From: a virus | DNA: 27,496 nt | Virus record (IMG/VR): IMGVR_UViG_3300042923_000376 | Coordinates: 1-27,496 of that record | Strand: one strand, 5' to 3' | In this document: piece after piece, positions 14,503 to 21,164 of the stretch | How positions within the stretch are numbered: position 1 is the stretch's first letter | Layout of the letters: each line of letters opens with the position of its first letter | The notes under the pieces: model-generated | What the model was told of the DNA's origin: nothing | What the model saw: the letters and a program-made list of their open reading frames with translations, nothing else | Database searches by the model: none | Position numbers and translations under genes: made by a program

Positions 14503-14882
14503 CAGAACGGCGTCTCTTCGCCGAAGCCGCCCGGAGTGGACCATGCGTCCACGGGCTCGGGCGCTGCTGCCTGCGCCTGACCTGCACGGGTGATCGACGT
14601 CGCCCACACGACCAACGAGTAGTGCTTCTTTCCGGTCGTGTCGGTGCGGGTCTCGGTCTTCTCCGTACCGGTGACGTCGATCCGCTCGTTCTTGCCGAAC
14701 TGGGCGAGCTGGATGCCCGCTTCCCGTGACACCTTCACGTCCCTGAATGTGCGTGAGATGGTTTCCCACCGGTCCTGGTCGTTCTTCTTCGAGTGGGGTT
14801 CGGCGGTCTTGAGGACGAACACGTCGCCCTGCTGGTTGGCGACGGTGTCTTCGATGAACGCGGTGAACTTGATATCAGCCAT
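14502..14882 (-). CDS. ssb: Single-stranded DNA-binding protein
   Basis: This 126-residue protein has the OB-fold pattern of phage SSBs: FTAFIEDTVANQQGDVFVL, then RWETISRTFRDVKVSREAG, GKNERIDVTGTEKTETRT and GKKHYSLVVWATSI. It ends in a flexible Ala/Pro linker and the acidic tip FGEETPF, matching the SSB tail (DDDIPF-like) that recruits partner proteins. It coats single strands during phage replication and recombination. The ATG at 14882 follows a GGAAGGG site. It groups with the resolvase-like nuclease upstream. Confidence 0.75.
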   Translation of the reverse strand: MADIKFTAFIEDTVANQQGDVFVLKTAEPHSKKNDQDRWETISRTFRDVKVSREAGIQLAQFGKNERIDVTGTEKTETRTDTTGKKHYSLVVWATSITRAGQAQAAAPEPVDAWSTPGGFGEETPF

Positions 14883-15057
14883 TGGTTGCAACCCTTCCGA
14901 GGTAGCGTTCGATTTCTTCGGCGATAGCGAGTGCTCCGCCGTCGTGCGACTGGGTCTCCCGCATCACCTGTGCGATGTATGCCGCGCCTTCTTCCTCGAT
15001 CTCGATGAGGACGTGTGGCTCGTCGTAACGGCGCCGTCCGGGTGCGACTCGGATCAT
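14875..15057 (-). CDS. Small acidic helical protein (60 residues)
   Basis: ATG at 15057 overlaps the previous stop as TAATG and has GAGGAAG upstream. The sequence starts basic (MIRVAPGRRRYDEP) and turns into an acidic helix (HVLIEIEEEGAAYIAQVM, then LAIAEEIERYLGRV). No family recognised. It lies between the nuclease and the SSB and could be an accessory factor of either, judged by position only. Confidence 0.6.
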   Translation of the reverse strand: MIRVAPGRRRYDEPHVLIEIEEEGAAYIAQVMRETQSHDGGALAIAEEIERYLGRVATNG

Positions 15058-15470
15058 TAGTTGTCTTCCTCTTCGTCGTGTGCGACTGGGCAGTCGCAAT
15101 GGTGTTTGGGGGTGCCGCCAAGGAGGATTGTGAAGTCCTCGAGGCGGAGGATCACGTATTGGTCTCCCATGGACCCGCGCCCGTAGCCGCGGCGTTTCGC
15201 GACGACGACACCCATGGCTGCGTCGGCGTGGCCGGCTTCGATTTGGGCTTCGGTGATCCATCCGGCGAGGTCGATGCGGTTGTGGTTCTTCGCTTCGACA
15301 CAGATGGGGCCGGCGTGACTGTTGAGTCCGGCGATGTCGCCTTCGTCTCGTGCGCCTTTGCGGGCGCGGCGTTCGATCGTGCGGGTCCCGAATGCTTCCC
15401 GCCAGTAGTCGACAAGCCACGTTTCGAAGCTGGTTCCGGCCTGCCGGGCCGTGCGATGTGATCTGGTCAT
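15057..15470 (-). CDS. PD-(D/E)XK nuclease, Holliday-junction-resolvase-like
   Basis: This 137-residue protein shows the PD-(D/E)XK core: E16 in SFETWLVDYW, D45 in DEGDIAGL, and E59-x-K61 in ICVEAKN, followed by the helix with WITEAQIEAGHADAA and the strand GVVVAKRRG. Actinophage homologues are usually annotated as Holliday junction resolvases, which would cut recombination or replication intermediates before packaging. Location next to SSB supports a recombination role. An HHCDC motif near the C-terminus could bind a metal as well. Confidence 0.75.
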   Translation of the reverse strand: MTRSHRTARQAGTSFETWLVDYWREAFGTRTIERRARKGARDEGDIAGLNSHAGPICVEAKNHNRIDLAGWITEAQIEAGHADAAMGVVVAKRRGYGRGSMGDQYVILRLEDFTILLGGTPKHHCDCPVAHDEEEDN

Positions 15471-16396
15471 GCTGCGAGAGTCCCGTTCCTGTGGTGAGTT
15501 GAGTTTGCGAGGTAGATCGGCAACCCGAGCTCGGCACGGATACGCTCAACCGTCTTCACGTTGCAGCCGATGTGGTCCGCGATCTTCTTGCCGGACCAGC
15601 GGCGTTCGTTGAGGACGGTGATGACTTCGCGGCGTTGCTCTGGGTTGAGGTCTGGTTGCTCACCGGCGATTGCGGAGTCGACGGTGGATGCCCACAGTTC
15701 CTCGACGGTGGGGAGTTCGGGTTCCGCGTTGGGGTCGTCGATGGTGTCGTCGTCCCATGCGAGGGGTGACGCCCAACCGTTCTTCACGGCGATGCCACGT
15801 GACCGGGTGTACGACTGCTTCTCCACCGGCGTGTTGAGTGGTGGGGTGGTGTTCCACATTTCGTCGTAGAGCCGGGCGATGAGGTCGCGGGTGGTTGCGG
15901 TGACGACGGTGGAGCGGGTGATGTTGTACGCCCACGTTTTCGCGTGCCCTGCCCGTGCACTGATGGCCCAGAACGTCCACCCAACGGCAACGAGTGCCCG
16001 GATGCGGCGGACGGTTCCCGTGGCGTCGATCTTGCGGGGTTCGGGTGCACGGTGCCGCATTTTCGGGTGGGTGCCGAGGAGCGCGTCAGCGGTTTCCCGT
16101 TCCACACGGACTGTGACGCCACGCATGATGCGGGAGATGGTGGGGACGGACACACCGGATACGGCTTCGATGTCGGCGTAGGTCCAGTCCTCACGCATGA
16201 GCTGCATGATGCGGGGGACGGTGATGATCGCGTTGACGAACTCTTGCAGTTCGCCGTTGCGTGCCCGTGCTTCACGGTCGCGTTCCTGCTTGGCGCGGTG
16301 TGCCCTGCAGTCGGTGCAACGGCAACGGTGTTTCTGGTAGCAGGTGCCCGTGGCGCCATGCTTGTGGGTGGCGTCGCAGACGAACGGTGCGGCCAT
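15467..16396 (-). CDS. Multi-HTH DNA-binding protein with zinc motif
   Basis: This 309-residue protein begins (ATG 16396, GGAG upstream) with a Cys/His module KHGATGTCYQKHRCRCTDCR, then a helix-turn-helix with YADIEAVSGVSVPTISRIM, a second possible one with WTFWAISARAGHAKTWAYN, and a C-terminal one with GKKIADHIGCNVKTVERIR. Proteins with this layout occur in many actinophage early regions and are called HTH proteins. It likely regulates transcription or organises DNA. The hairpin 20 bases upstream may be its own control site. A further in-frame ATG lies at 16426. Confidence 0.75.
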   Translation of the reverse strand: MAAPFVCDATHKHGATGTCYQKHRCRCTDCRAHRAKQERDREARARNGELQEFVNAIITVPRIMQLMREDWTYADIEAVSGVSVPTISRIMRGVTVRVERETADALLGTHPKMRHRAPEPRKIDATGTVRRIRALVAVGWTFWAISARAGHAKTWAYNITRSTVVTATTRDLIARLYDEMWNTTPPLNTPVEKQSYTRSRGIAVKNGWASPLAWDDDTIDDPNAEPELPTVEELWASTVDSAIAGEQPDLNPEQRREVITVLNERRWSGKKIADHIGCNVKTVERIRAELGLPIYLANSTHHRNGTLAA

Positions 16397-16417
16397 GTGG
16401 GTCTCCTGGTATGCAGT

Positions 16418-16446
16418 GAGGGCCACACCGATACGGTGTGACCCTC
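16418..16446. promoter_or_regulatory. Twelve-bp stem-loop before the HTH gene
   Basis: GAGGGCCACACC pairs with GGTGTGACCCTC (one wobble) around GATAC in the 70-base gap upstream of the HTH gene. On the minus strand a T-run comes before, not after, the stem, so it is not a standard terminator. As a DNA dyad it could be an operator for the HTH protein; as RNA it could shield the leader. Confidence 0.45.
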
Positions 16447-16466
16447 GAAAAAGTGGATGCTTGTGT

Positions 16467-16838
16467 TCAGTGCTGGTGAACCGGGTCAGACTTCACCCGA
16501 CCGCACGGACACCGGTAAGTGTTCGACGCGGGCGACGTGAGCGGGAACGGGTCGCGCCAGCGATGCGGCGAGTGGTCTCCGTCGTGGCCTTGGTCCTTCC
16601 GACACATGAACGACATGCACATGGCGATGAAGTCGCTCTCGTCGTACGTGTCGACGCTCAGCAGGTGCTCGGGCACAGCGTGGCCCGATTCGACGTGGTC
16701 GCGCATGTGCTCGACAATGTCCTCGCGGGAGTGGAATTCCCACTCCTCGCCCAGCAGGCACCCGCAGCACTCGATGAAACCGCCGACGTGCGCGTAGACG
16801 TAGACGCTGGATGTCGTACTGAACCGCGCGTAGCTCAT
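16467..16838 (-). CDS. Conserved actinophage Cys/His protein
   Basis: This 123-residue protein contains IECCGCLLGEEW, the histidine-rich helix EDIVEHMRDHVESGHAVPE, and two later pairs FMCRKDQGHDGDH and RCPCGRVKSDPVHQH. The first cluster followed by HMxxH resembles a C2H2-type zinc fold as seen in several actinophage hypothetical proteins. The ATG at 16838 overlaps the previous stop as ATGA. Function unknown; probably metal-binding. Confidence 0.65.
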   Translation of the reverse strand: MSYARFSTTSSVYVYAHVGGFIECCGCLLGEEWEFHSREDIVEHMRDHVESGHAVPEHLLSVDTYDESDFIAMCMSFMCRKDQGHDGDHSPHRWRDPFPLTSPASNTYRCPCGRVKSDPVHQH

Positions 16839-16972
16839 TGCTTGTTCCGTTCGTTGTGGTCACAGTCGGTGCAGGTACACGAGTCCCGTTCGCACCCGTC
16901 GTGTCCTGGGGTGGATGGGTGGGCGCAGTACCCGGACATGGTCATAGGGACACGAACACGAGGGGTGTTCAC
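16835..16972 (-). CDS. Small Cys-rich protein (45 residues)
   Basis: The GTG at 16972 overlaps the previous stop as GTGA; an ATG at 16945 would give 36 residues. The sequence SGYCAHPSTPGHDGCERDSC followed by TCTDCDHNER holds five cysteines and three histidines in about 30 residues, enough for one or two zinc sites. It is coupled on both sides. I do not recognise a family. Confidence 0.55.
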   Translation of the reverse strand: MNTPRVRVPMTMSGYCAHPSTPGHDGCERDSCTCTDCDHNERNKQ

Positions 16973-17250
16973 GGCAGCGTGTTGCTCTCCGCAATGTGGA
17001 TTCCCAGTCGTCGGATCGCGGCGCGCTTCGTCCAGCCGCGCCCGCAGCGCGTGTGAGCAACTTCCGCGGGCGGGTAGTGCCACTCGGCGAGGTACCCGTT
17101 GAAGTAGTTTCGGATGGCCCGCCAGTTGCGGCGACGCATCTGTGGGATCACATAGCCTCGGACTCCACGCCACACGCGACGGCGCTTGATGTCCGACAGC
17201 AGACCCACCGGGTACGCCTCGATGCCGCTCTGCTCGCTGTACTTCGTCAT
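16969..17250 (-). CDS. Conserved basic actinophage protein
   Basis: This 93-residue protein starts at ATG 17250 (overlap ATGA). Its pattern, EQSGIEAYPVGLLSDIKRRR, then GYVIPQMRRRNWRAIRNYFN and HTRCGRGWTKRAAIRRLG, is one I associate with a common small protein of actinophage early regions. It is strongly basic, so nucleic-acid or membrane-surface binding is possible. No function is known to me. Confidence 0.65.
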   Translation of the reverse strand: MTKYSEQSGIEAYPVGLLSDIKRRRVWRGVRGYVIPQMRRRNWRAIRNYFNGYLAEWHYPPAEVAHTRCGRGWTKRAAIRRLGIHIAESNTLP

Positions 17251-17480
17251 TCCTGCACCTTTCGGTAGTACTTGTTGAAGTTGGTTTCGTTGATCCACCT
17301 GACCGTGTCCGTGAATCCACCATCCACATGCACCCAGCCGAGATAGTTCGGGGTGTTCCTGCGTGGGCGGGCGTCAACAATCCGCACCGGGGTATCGAAC
17401 CTGACCCACGTGTGGGGGTGACCGTACTGTTCGAGCAGCACTCCGCGGGCCGTGAGCAGGGCCTCAGACATACGCCTCAC
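17247..17480 (-). CDS. Small hypothetical protein (77 residues)
   Basis: The GTG at 17480 overlaps the previous stop as GTGA and lies 7 bases after GGAGG, a better start than the ATG three codons later. The protein runs LTARGVLLEQYGHPHTWVRF, VRIVDARPRR, YLGWVHVDGGFTDTVRW, suggesting a compact beta-rich fold. No family recognised. Confidence 0.6.
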   Translation of the reverse strand: MRRMSEALLTARGVLLEQYGHPHTWVRFDTPVRIVDARPRRNTPNYLGWVHVDGGFTDTVRWINETNFNKYYRKVQE

Positions 17481-17707
17481 GAATCCGCCTCCTCGGCGTC
17501 GAGAGCGTCCAGGTGTAGCGATATGGCGTACTCCGCGGCTACCCGCCACGACGAGATCGTGAGCGACGGGTACCAGTCGGGCACGTCATGTTCGGTGATG
17601 GTCTCGTGGTCGACGAGCCGCAGCACCGTGTCATATGGGATGCGGGTGCCCTCAAAGCAAGGCCACCCTCCCAGCACGCGGCGCTGGGAGACGATGCGTT
17701 CGCTCAC
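17477..17707 (-). CDS. DUF433-family protein, antitoxin-like
   Basis: This 76-residue protein matches the DUF433 pattern: RRVLGGWPCFEGTRIPYDTV, then LRLVDHETITEHDVPDWYPSL and a final helix. DUF433 proteins have a helix-turn-helix and are often the antitoxin partner of PIN/VapC-type toxins. No toxin gene is visible on either side; its neighbours are a 77-residue protein and the helicase-loader-like gene. It may have been recruited as a stand-alone regulator. The start is GTG at 17707, overlapping the previous stop. Confidence 0.7.
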   Translation of the reverse strand: MSERIVSQRRVLGGWPCFEGTRIPYDTVLRLVDHETITEHDVPDWYPSLTISSWRVAAEYAISLHLDALDAEEADS

Positions 17708-18045
17708 GACTCCGCCTCCGCCTTCTGGGCTTTCAACTCCCGTACGGTGGCCCAGTACGCGGCTATCCCCTCGTCGGAGAACTCCCGCACCTCGGGTTCC
17801 AGTTGCCGGCGCAACCGTGCGGTGCGTTCCCGCGCCTCGAGCACACGCTTCGAGTTGCGGATCACGTGGGCGGGCATCAACCAGTCCGACGACTCCTGGT
17901 AATGGAGTGTCGCGGCTTCTACAGCCACGTCAAGGTCCACACGGGCCAGGTCACCAGCCCACACCTTCGCCACAGACGGCGACACCTTCCGGCCATCCCT
18001 AGCCGACGCCAGGGTCAAGAGCTGGAACGCTTCCGGCTCGTTCAT
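17704..18045 (-). CDS. Helicase loader / replisome organiser-like protein
   Basis: This 113-residue protein (ATG 18045, GGAGG 5 bases upstream) has FQLLTLASARDGRKVSPSVA, then VWAGDLARVDLDVAVEAA, HYQESSDWLMPAHVIRN, and an Arg/Glu-rich helix. The pattern of a small helical bundle with LMPAHVI occurs in actinophage proteins annotated as replisome organisers or helicase loaders. It lies directly after the initiator gene and overlaps it by 47 bases, a position equal to lambda P after O. It would bring host replicative helicase to the origin; this is inferred. Confidence 0.6.
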   Translation of the reverse strand: MNEPEAFQLLTLASARDGRKVSPSVAKVWAGDLARVDLDVAVEAATLHYQESSDWLMPAHVIRNSKRVLEARERTARLRRQLEPEVREFSDEGIAAYWATVRELKAQKAEAES

Positions 18046-18772
18046 CGTTACCTCCGTAGTACTTATAGAACTCAGCGGCGTTCTCGTCGGCTCGAGCGAG
18101 CTTCGTCGCGTTGGGGACACGCTCGTTGCGGAGCCAGTAACGCCACGCAGCAAGCCAGTCCTTCTTGGTCGCGGTTCGTCCCGCAGCCGCACGCCAGTAG
18201 TCCACGAACTGTTTCGTCGCCCGATCCACGTCGATTGCCGGCACTTCCTTCGCCGCCCACTGCCTCATCTCGGCTTTCAGCACGAATGGATCAGGGATGC
18301 GGGTGGCCCGCTTTTGCGGGCTCTCTCTTCCGTTAGGAAGAGGGTCGGGAGGGGAAAGGGACTGGGATGGGGCAAGGGGAACTTCTGGCGAAGTTCCCGC
18401 TTCGTTCGGCGATTGTTCGCCCGAACCCTCCGACTCCTTCGCAACACCCTTCTTTGCAGCCCGAACCTTTTTCATCCGCTCCCGAGCCGCCAGTCTTTCC
18501 GCCTCCACCTCGGCTTTACTCGGCTGGTAGTCAGCCCAGTCGCGGAACTGCCACCCACCTTCAGCCGGTTCCCAGAGCCCCGCATCGTGTAGGTCTTGGG
18601 CTAGGGCAGGTGTGCCACCGAGGCGAGGGAGGGTCTTGGATGGCACGTACCCATCGGTGAGGTATTTCGCACACCAAGATCCGGCCAGTGACCACAGCCC
18701 AACCGCCGCCAGCGAGAGGTCCATCACCTTCGGGTGTCCGTGGAATCCGTCGTCAACCTTGAACCAGGGCAC
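17999..18772 (-). CDS. Replication initiator, lambda O-like layout
   Basis: This 257-residue protein starts at GTG 18772 with AAGGAAG 6 bases upstream, overlapping the previous stop (TAGTG). Residues 1-85 (WFKVDDGFHGHPKVMDLS ... GWQFRDWADYQPS) form the winged-helix domain seen in actinophage DnaD/replication initiators. Residues 86-110 are a basic helix, 111-160 a low-complexity Ser/Pro/Gly linker, and 161-225 a helical C-terminal domain with FVDYWRAAAG and KKDWLAAWRYWL, likely to contact the loader. DNA coding for the linker holds four stem-loops and a purine tract, a candidate origin. The layout matches lambda O. Confidence 0.7.
   Translation of the reverse strand: MPWFKVDDGFHGHPKVMDLSLAAVGLWSLAGSWCAKYLTDGYVPSKTLPRLGGTPALAQDLHDAGLWEPAEGGWQFRDWADYQPSKAEVEAERLAARERMKKVRAAKKGVAKESEGSGEQSPNEAGTSPEVPLAPSQSLSPPDPLPNGRESPQKRATRIPDPFVLKAEMRQWAAKEVPAIDVDRATKQFVDYWRAAAGRTATKKDWLAAWRYWLRNERVPNATKLARADENAAEFYKYYGGNDERAGSVPALDPGVG
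18306..18425. other. Candidate replication origin inside initiator gene
   Basis: Four stem-loops lie in 120 bases: GCCCGC/GCGGGC with TTTT loop (18306-18321), CTCTTCC/GGAAGAG with GTTA loop (18325-18342), GGGAACTTC/GAAGTTCCC with TGGC loop (18377-18398), and TTCGGCGA/TCGCCCGAA with one bulge (18405-18425). Between the second and third is a purine-rich plus strand (18336-18381). They fall exactly on the low-complexity linker of the initiator (residues about 117-156). Lambdoid phages carry their origin at the same place within gene O. Confidence 0.45.
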
Positions 18773-19362
18773 TACCCACTTCCTTTCACCCAGCGCGCGA
18801 TGTCGCCGAAGTTGACCATCCGCCGCCATGCATCCCATGAGACGCACATCTCGCGTCGAGTGAGTGAACCGTTGTACGGGTCGGTGTTGTGCGTGTGAGC
18901 GTGGACGAGCCGCCCTCCGAGGTCGGGGAGGCGCCACTGTCCGTATCGCATCTCGCCCCGCCCAGGTCCGTCACCCTGTGAGGCGTACGGGTAGTGCGAA
19001 AGCAGTACGTCTTCTCGCTCGACACGGATGCGCGAGTAGTCACGGACGGTATCGAACACGGTCGCGAAGTGCAGTGCGTGGGGTGACTGCTGGCGGTGGA
19101 TGCTCGAGACGCTGTCGTGGTTGCCAGCGATAAGCGTCTTGCGTCCGGGGAGGGTCGCGAGGATGCTCAGCGCCGCCAACTCGCCCTGACGTGCCCCGGA
19201 CGAGATGTCCCCGAGGACGAACACGTGGTCGTCGGTCTGGACTTGTCGGCGCCACTTCGCGATGATGGCCGCGTCGTGCTCGTTCGTGTCTGCAAACCCA
19301 CGGATCTGTGAGACTTTCTCGTGACCGAAGTGCAGGTCACCGATGAACCATGTTGCGGGCAT
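18772..19362 (-). CDS. Calcineurin-like metallophosphoesterase (small type)
   Basis: This 196-residue protein has the full motif set: WFIGDLHFGHEKV (D-x-H), FVLGDISSG (GD), LIAGNHDS (GNHD), LLSHYP and LVHAHTHN (H-x-H). It is the compact phage and bacterial type that cleaves phosphomonoesters or diesters with two metal ions. It lies before the initiator gene and shares a stop/start overlap with it. The substrate is unknown; roles in removing 2',3'-cyclic or nucleotide-signal phosphates are possible. Confidence 0.85.
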   Translation of the reverse strand: MPATWFIGDLHFGHEKVSQIRGFADTNEHDAAIIAKWRRQVQTDDHVFVLGDISSGARQGELAALSILATLPGRKTLIAGNHDSVSSIHRQQSPHALHFATVFDTVRDYSRIRVEREDVLLSHYPYASQGDGPGRGEMRYGQWRLPDLGGRLVHAHTHNTDPYNGSLTRREMCVSWDAWRRMVNFGDIARWVKGSG

Positions 19363-19371
19363 GACCTCTCC

Positions 19372-19581
19372 TTAGTCGTCGTTGGTTCGGTTGACGGCTT
19401 CCCGCAGGATCACCTGCTGCACCCGCCACTTCGGGAACTCGGTCAGGGCGACGATCTCGTCAACCTCGAAGCCGTAGTTGTAGGCGGTCGGGATGGCGGC
19501 GATGCGTGCGGGGCCGTGGGGTGCTGTCAGGTGGGACTCGATGAAGGCGACTTGCCAGATCGGGATGTGCTTGTCAGCCAT
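19372..19581 (-). CDS. Small helical protein (69 residues)
   Basis: ATG at 19581 with GGGGAG upstream. The protein (IPIWQVAFIESHLTAPHGPA, then NYGFEVDEIVALTEFPKWRV) is mostly helical, and the second half with EIVALTEFPKWRVQQVILRE could be a helix-turn-helix. It follows an HNH gene by 11 bases and precedes the metallophosphoesterase. Not recognised. Confidence 0.6.
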   Translation of the reverse strand: MADKHIPIWQVAFIESHLTAPHGPARIAAIPTAYNYGFEVDEIVALTEFPKWRVQQVILREAVNRTNDD

Positions 19582-19592
19582 CTCCGCTCCCC

Positions 19593-19955
19593 TCAAAAGT
19601 CAGGTTCAGGTTTGACGTCCACTACTCGCCCGTCCGGGGTGAGCCAGGCGAGTTCACCGCGGTACAGAACCGGGGTGAGTGCAGGGTTGCCCCAACTGTT
19701 TACGGACCAGCCGAGCTCGTGCCCTTCAGCACTGTGCGCAACCCCATGACAGCCAGAGTGATTACCCCCTGAGAGGCCACCAGCGCCACCGCAGAGGCCG
19801 AGAAGGTTGGAGACCTCATGTCCCCCGCCACGGGACTTGTACTTGCGGTGGTGGACGTCGGTGACGGGTCGTCTCCCGCAGCCCTCGCAAAGACCGCCGC
19901 ACCGTTCTTCGACGATGCGGCGGTTGCCAGCCGGGATGGGTTTCGCGCGACTCAT
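19593..19955 (-). CDS. HNH endonuclease (120 residues)
   Basis: The core reads C-x2-C (GLCEGCGRR), VTDVHHRKYKSRGGGHEVSN (D33, H35, H36, N50) and GNHSGCHGVAHS (N65, H66, C69, H70), a complete HNH/zinc site. The remainder (GWSVNSWGNPALTP, then LYRGELAWLTPDGRV) is a short beta tail seen in other phage HNH proteins. The ATG at 19955 overlaps the previous stop as ATGA. It could act in recombination-linked DNA cutting or be a homing nuclease; it is tightly fitted in the operon, which argues for a phage function. Confidence 0.8.
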   Translation of the reverse strand: MSRAKPIPAGNRRIVEERCGGLCEGCGRRPVTDVHHRKYKSRGGGHEVSNLLGLCGGAGGLSGGNHSGCHGVAHSAEGHELGWSVNSWGNPALTPVLYRGELAWLTPDGRVVDVKPEPDF

Positions 19956-20221
19956 AGGGGCGTGCACCCGAAGTCGGAGGTGAAGTGCATCTGCCCACCA
20001 CACTTCGTGCACATGATCCGGTAGTCCGCCGACCGGTACTCGAGGACACGTGTAGTGCACGCGAGCATTTGGTTTCCGCAGGACAGTCGAACGGTGAACG
20101 TGGCGGGGTGTGTTCCGCGCCCATGGCGTTGGCAGTGGGCGGACTCGCACTTCGGCTCTTGGTCTAGCAGCGCCTCGTCAAGGATGACCGTGTCTGCCCG
20201 GGGTGTGTCGAGAACAGTCAC
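19952..20221 (-). CDS. Zinc-finger-like small protein (89 residues)
   Basis: The GTG at 20221 lies 5 bases after GGAGG and overlaps the previous stop as GTGA. The protein has PKCESAHCQRHGRG, SCGNQMLAC and IMCTKCGGQMHF, giving paired cysteines in the first and last thirds that could bind one or two zinc ions. It is one of several small Cys-rich proteins in this operon. Family not recognised. Confidence 0.6.
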   Translation of the reverse strand: MTVLDTPRADTVILDEALLDQEPKCESAHCQRHGRGTHPATFTVRLSCGNQMLACTTRVLEYRSADYRIMCTKCGGQMHFTSDFGCTPL

Positions 20222-20475
20222 GATGCCCTCCGGTACGTAGTCGTGGTCGGCGCGTGGAGGACGTCCATGGCTTCGCGGAGACGCTTAGCGCCCGCGATGG
20301 AAGCCTCACGGTTGGCGACGTTGTATGCCTCGTCGCGGAGTGCGTAGAGGTGGAGGAGTCCGTCGCGGGGGTAGTCGCCAGGCCAACGGGGCGTCCAATC
20401 CTGGGGCCACTTCTGCCGCCATACCCCGTACATGCGGCATCCGCAGGGGCAGAGGCGAACGAATGGTCTGTTCAT
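20218..20475 (-). CDS. Small hypothetical protein (85 residues)
   Basis: I use ATG at 20475, 5 bases after AGGGAG; a GTG three bases earlier overlaps the previous stop. The N-terminus has RLCPCGCRMYGVW, a three-cysteine knuckle, and the C-terminal half is helical and basic (LYALRDEAYNVANREASIAG, then AKRLREAMDVL). It lies downstream of the exonuclease partner gene. Function unknown. Confidence 0.6.
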   Translation of the reverse strand: MNRPFVRLCPCGCRMYGVWRQKWPQDWTPRWPGDYPRDGLLHLYALRDEAYNVANREASIAGAKRLREAMDVLHAPTTTTYRRAS

Positions 20476-21026
20476 CACGACTCCCTAGTGAGTTGGGTTT
20501 TGCGTGCCTCTTTCGCGGACACGACGTCGGGGTGGTTCTGGATGCCGCGTGTACCGGCGAGATCCCATGCAGCCTTGAGTGTCGGGATGGAGTGGGCGTT
20601 TGCGATGTCGGCCAGTGCAGCCTCAAGCGCGCCCGTGTCGGACGGGAGCGGCTGCACGGTGAACGGTGCCCGCTTGCCACGGGTGACCGTCAATGCGACG
20701 GTGAGCGGGTCGGTGATGTGGGACAGCGCGCGAATGCGGATTCCACCGACCGCGTCTTTCCCGAACTTGATGGTCGGGTCACCGTAGAGGGTGATGCGCC
20801 GGCCAACGTACGCGGATGCTTCGGTCCCCCACGCGGCGATGAGTACGCGTCGCATGGACTTGCCGGGCTTGTACGGGCGTCCGGGATACTCGGCGTTGTG
20901 GAGCTCGACGGGCTGTTCGGGTCCACCTGCCTTCACTTCAACGATCGTGATCGTCAGTGGCGTCGAGGCGACGTCGTCGTAGTTGAGTTGATCCGACTTC
21001 GGCTCAACCGTCCGCGTGATGTCCAT
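20475..21026 (-). CDS. Conserved actinophage protein of the recombination module
   Basis: This 183-residue protein (ATG 21026, GGAGA 7 bases upstream, overlap TAATG) has a pattern I associate with a widespread actinophage protein: ITRTVEPKSDQLNYDDV, EYPGRPYKPGKSMRRVLIAA, YVGRRITLYGDP and GGIRIRALSHI, then LTVTRGKRAPF. The first 130 residues are beta-rich with conserved basic positions; the last 45 are helical (ALADIANAHSIPTLKAAWDL). It sits beside a RecE-like exonuclease, where other phages encode the single-strand annealing partner. I infer a DNA-binding recombination role, with no firm family proof. Confidence 0.65.
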   Translation of the reverse strand: MDITRTVEPKSDQLNYDDVASTPLTITIVEVKAGGPEQPVELHNAEYPGRPYKPGKSMRRVLIAAWGTEASAYVGRRITLYGDPTIKFGKDAVGGIRIRALSHITDPLTVALTVTRGKRAPFTVQPLPSDTGALEAALADIANAHSIPTLKAAWDLAGTRGIQNHPDVVSAKEARKTQLTRES

Positions 21027-21163
21027 TACGTTGTCTCCGCATCGAAACCTGCCGCGCGTAGTGCTGCGTACACCTGCGCAAAGAAGTCTTCGGGGAACGG
21101 GTTCCCCTCTTCGTGGCCCGCGGGCCAGATGTAGAACGTGGGGGTCTCGCCAAACTCGTCCAT
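21026..21163 (-). CDS. Very small acidic protein (45 residues)
   Basis: The ATG at 21163 begins one base after the exonuclease stop, and the stop overlaps the next start, so it is wedged between exonuclease and partner gene. The sequence (FGETPTFYIWPAGHEEGNPF, then EDFFAQVYAALRAAGFDAE) has a short beta part and a helix. It may be an accessory subunit or inhibitor-type factor of the pair, judged only by position. Confidence 0.6.
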   Translation of the reverse strand: MDEFGETPTFYIWPAGHEEGNPFPEDFFAQVYAALRAAGFDAETT

Positions 21164-21164
21164 G

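Noticed and set aside
16418-16446. Intrinsic terminator
   Set aside because: The T-run comes before the stem on the minus strand and none follows on either strand.
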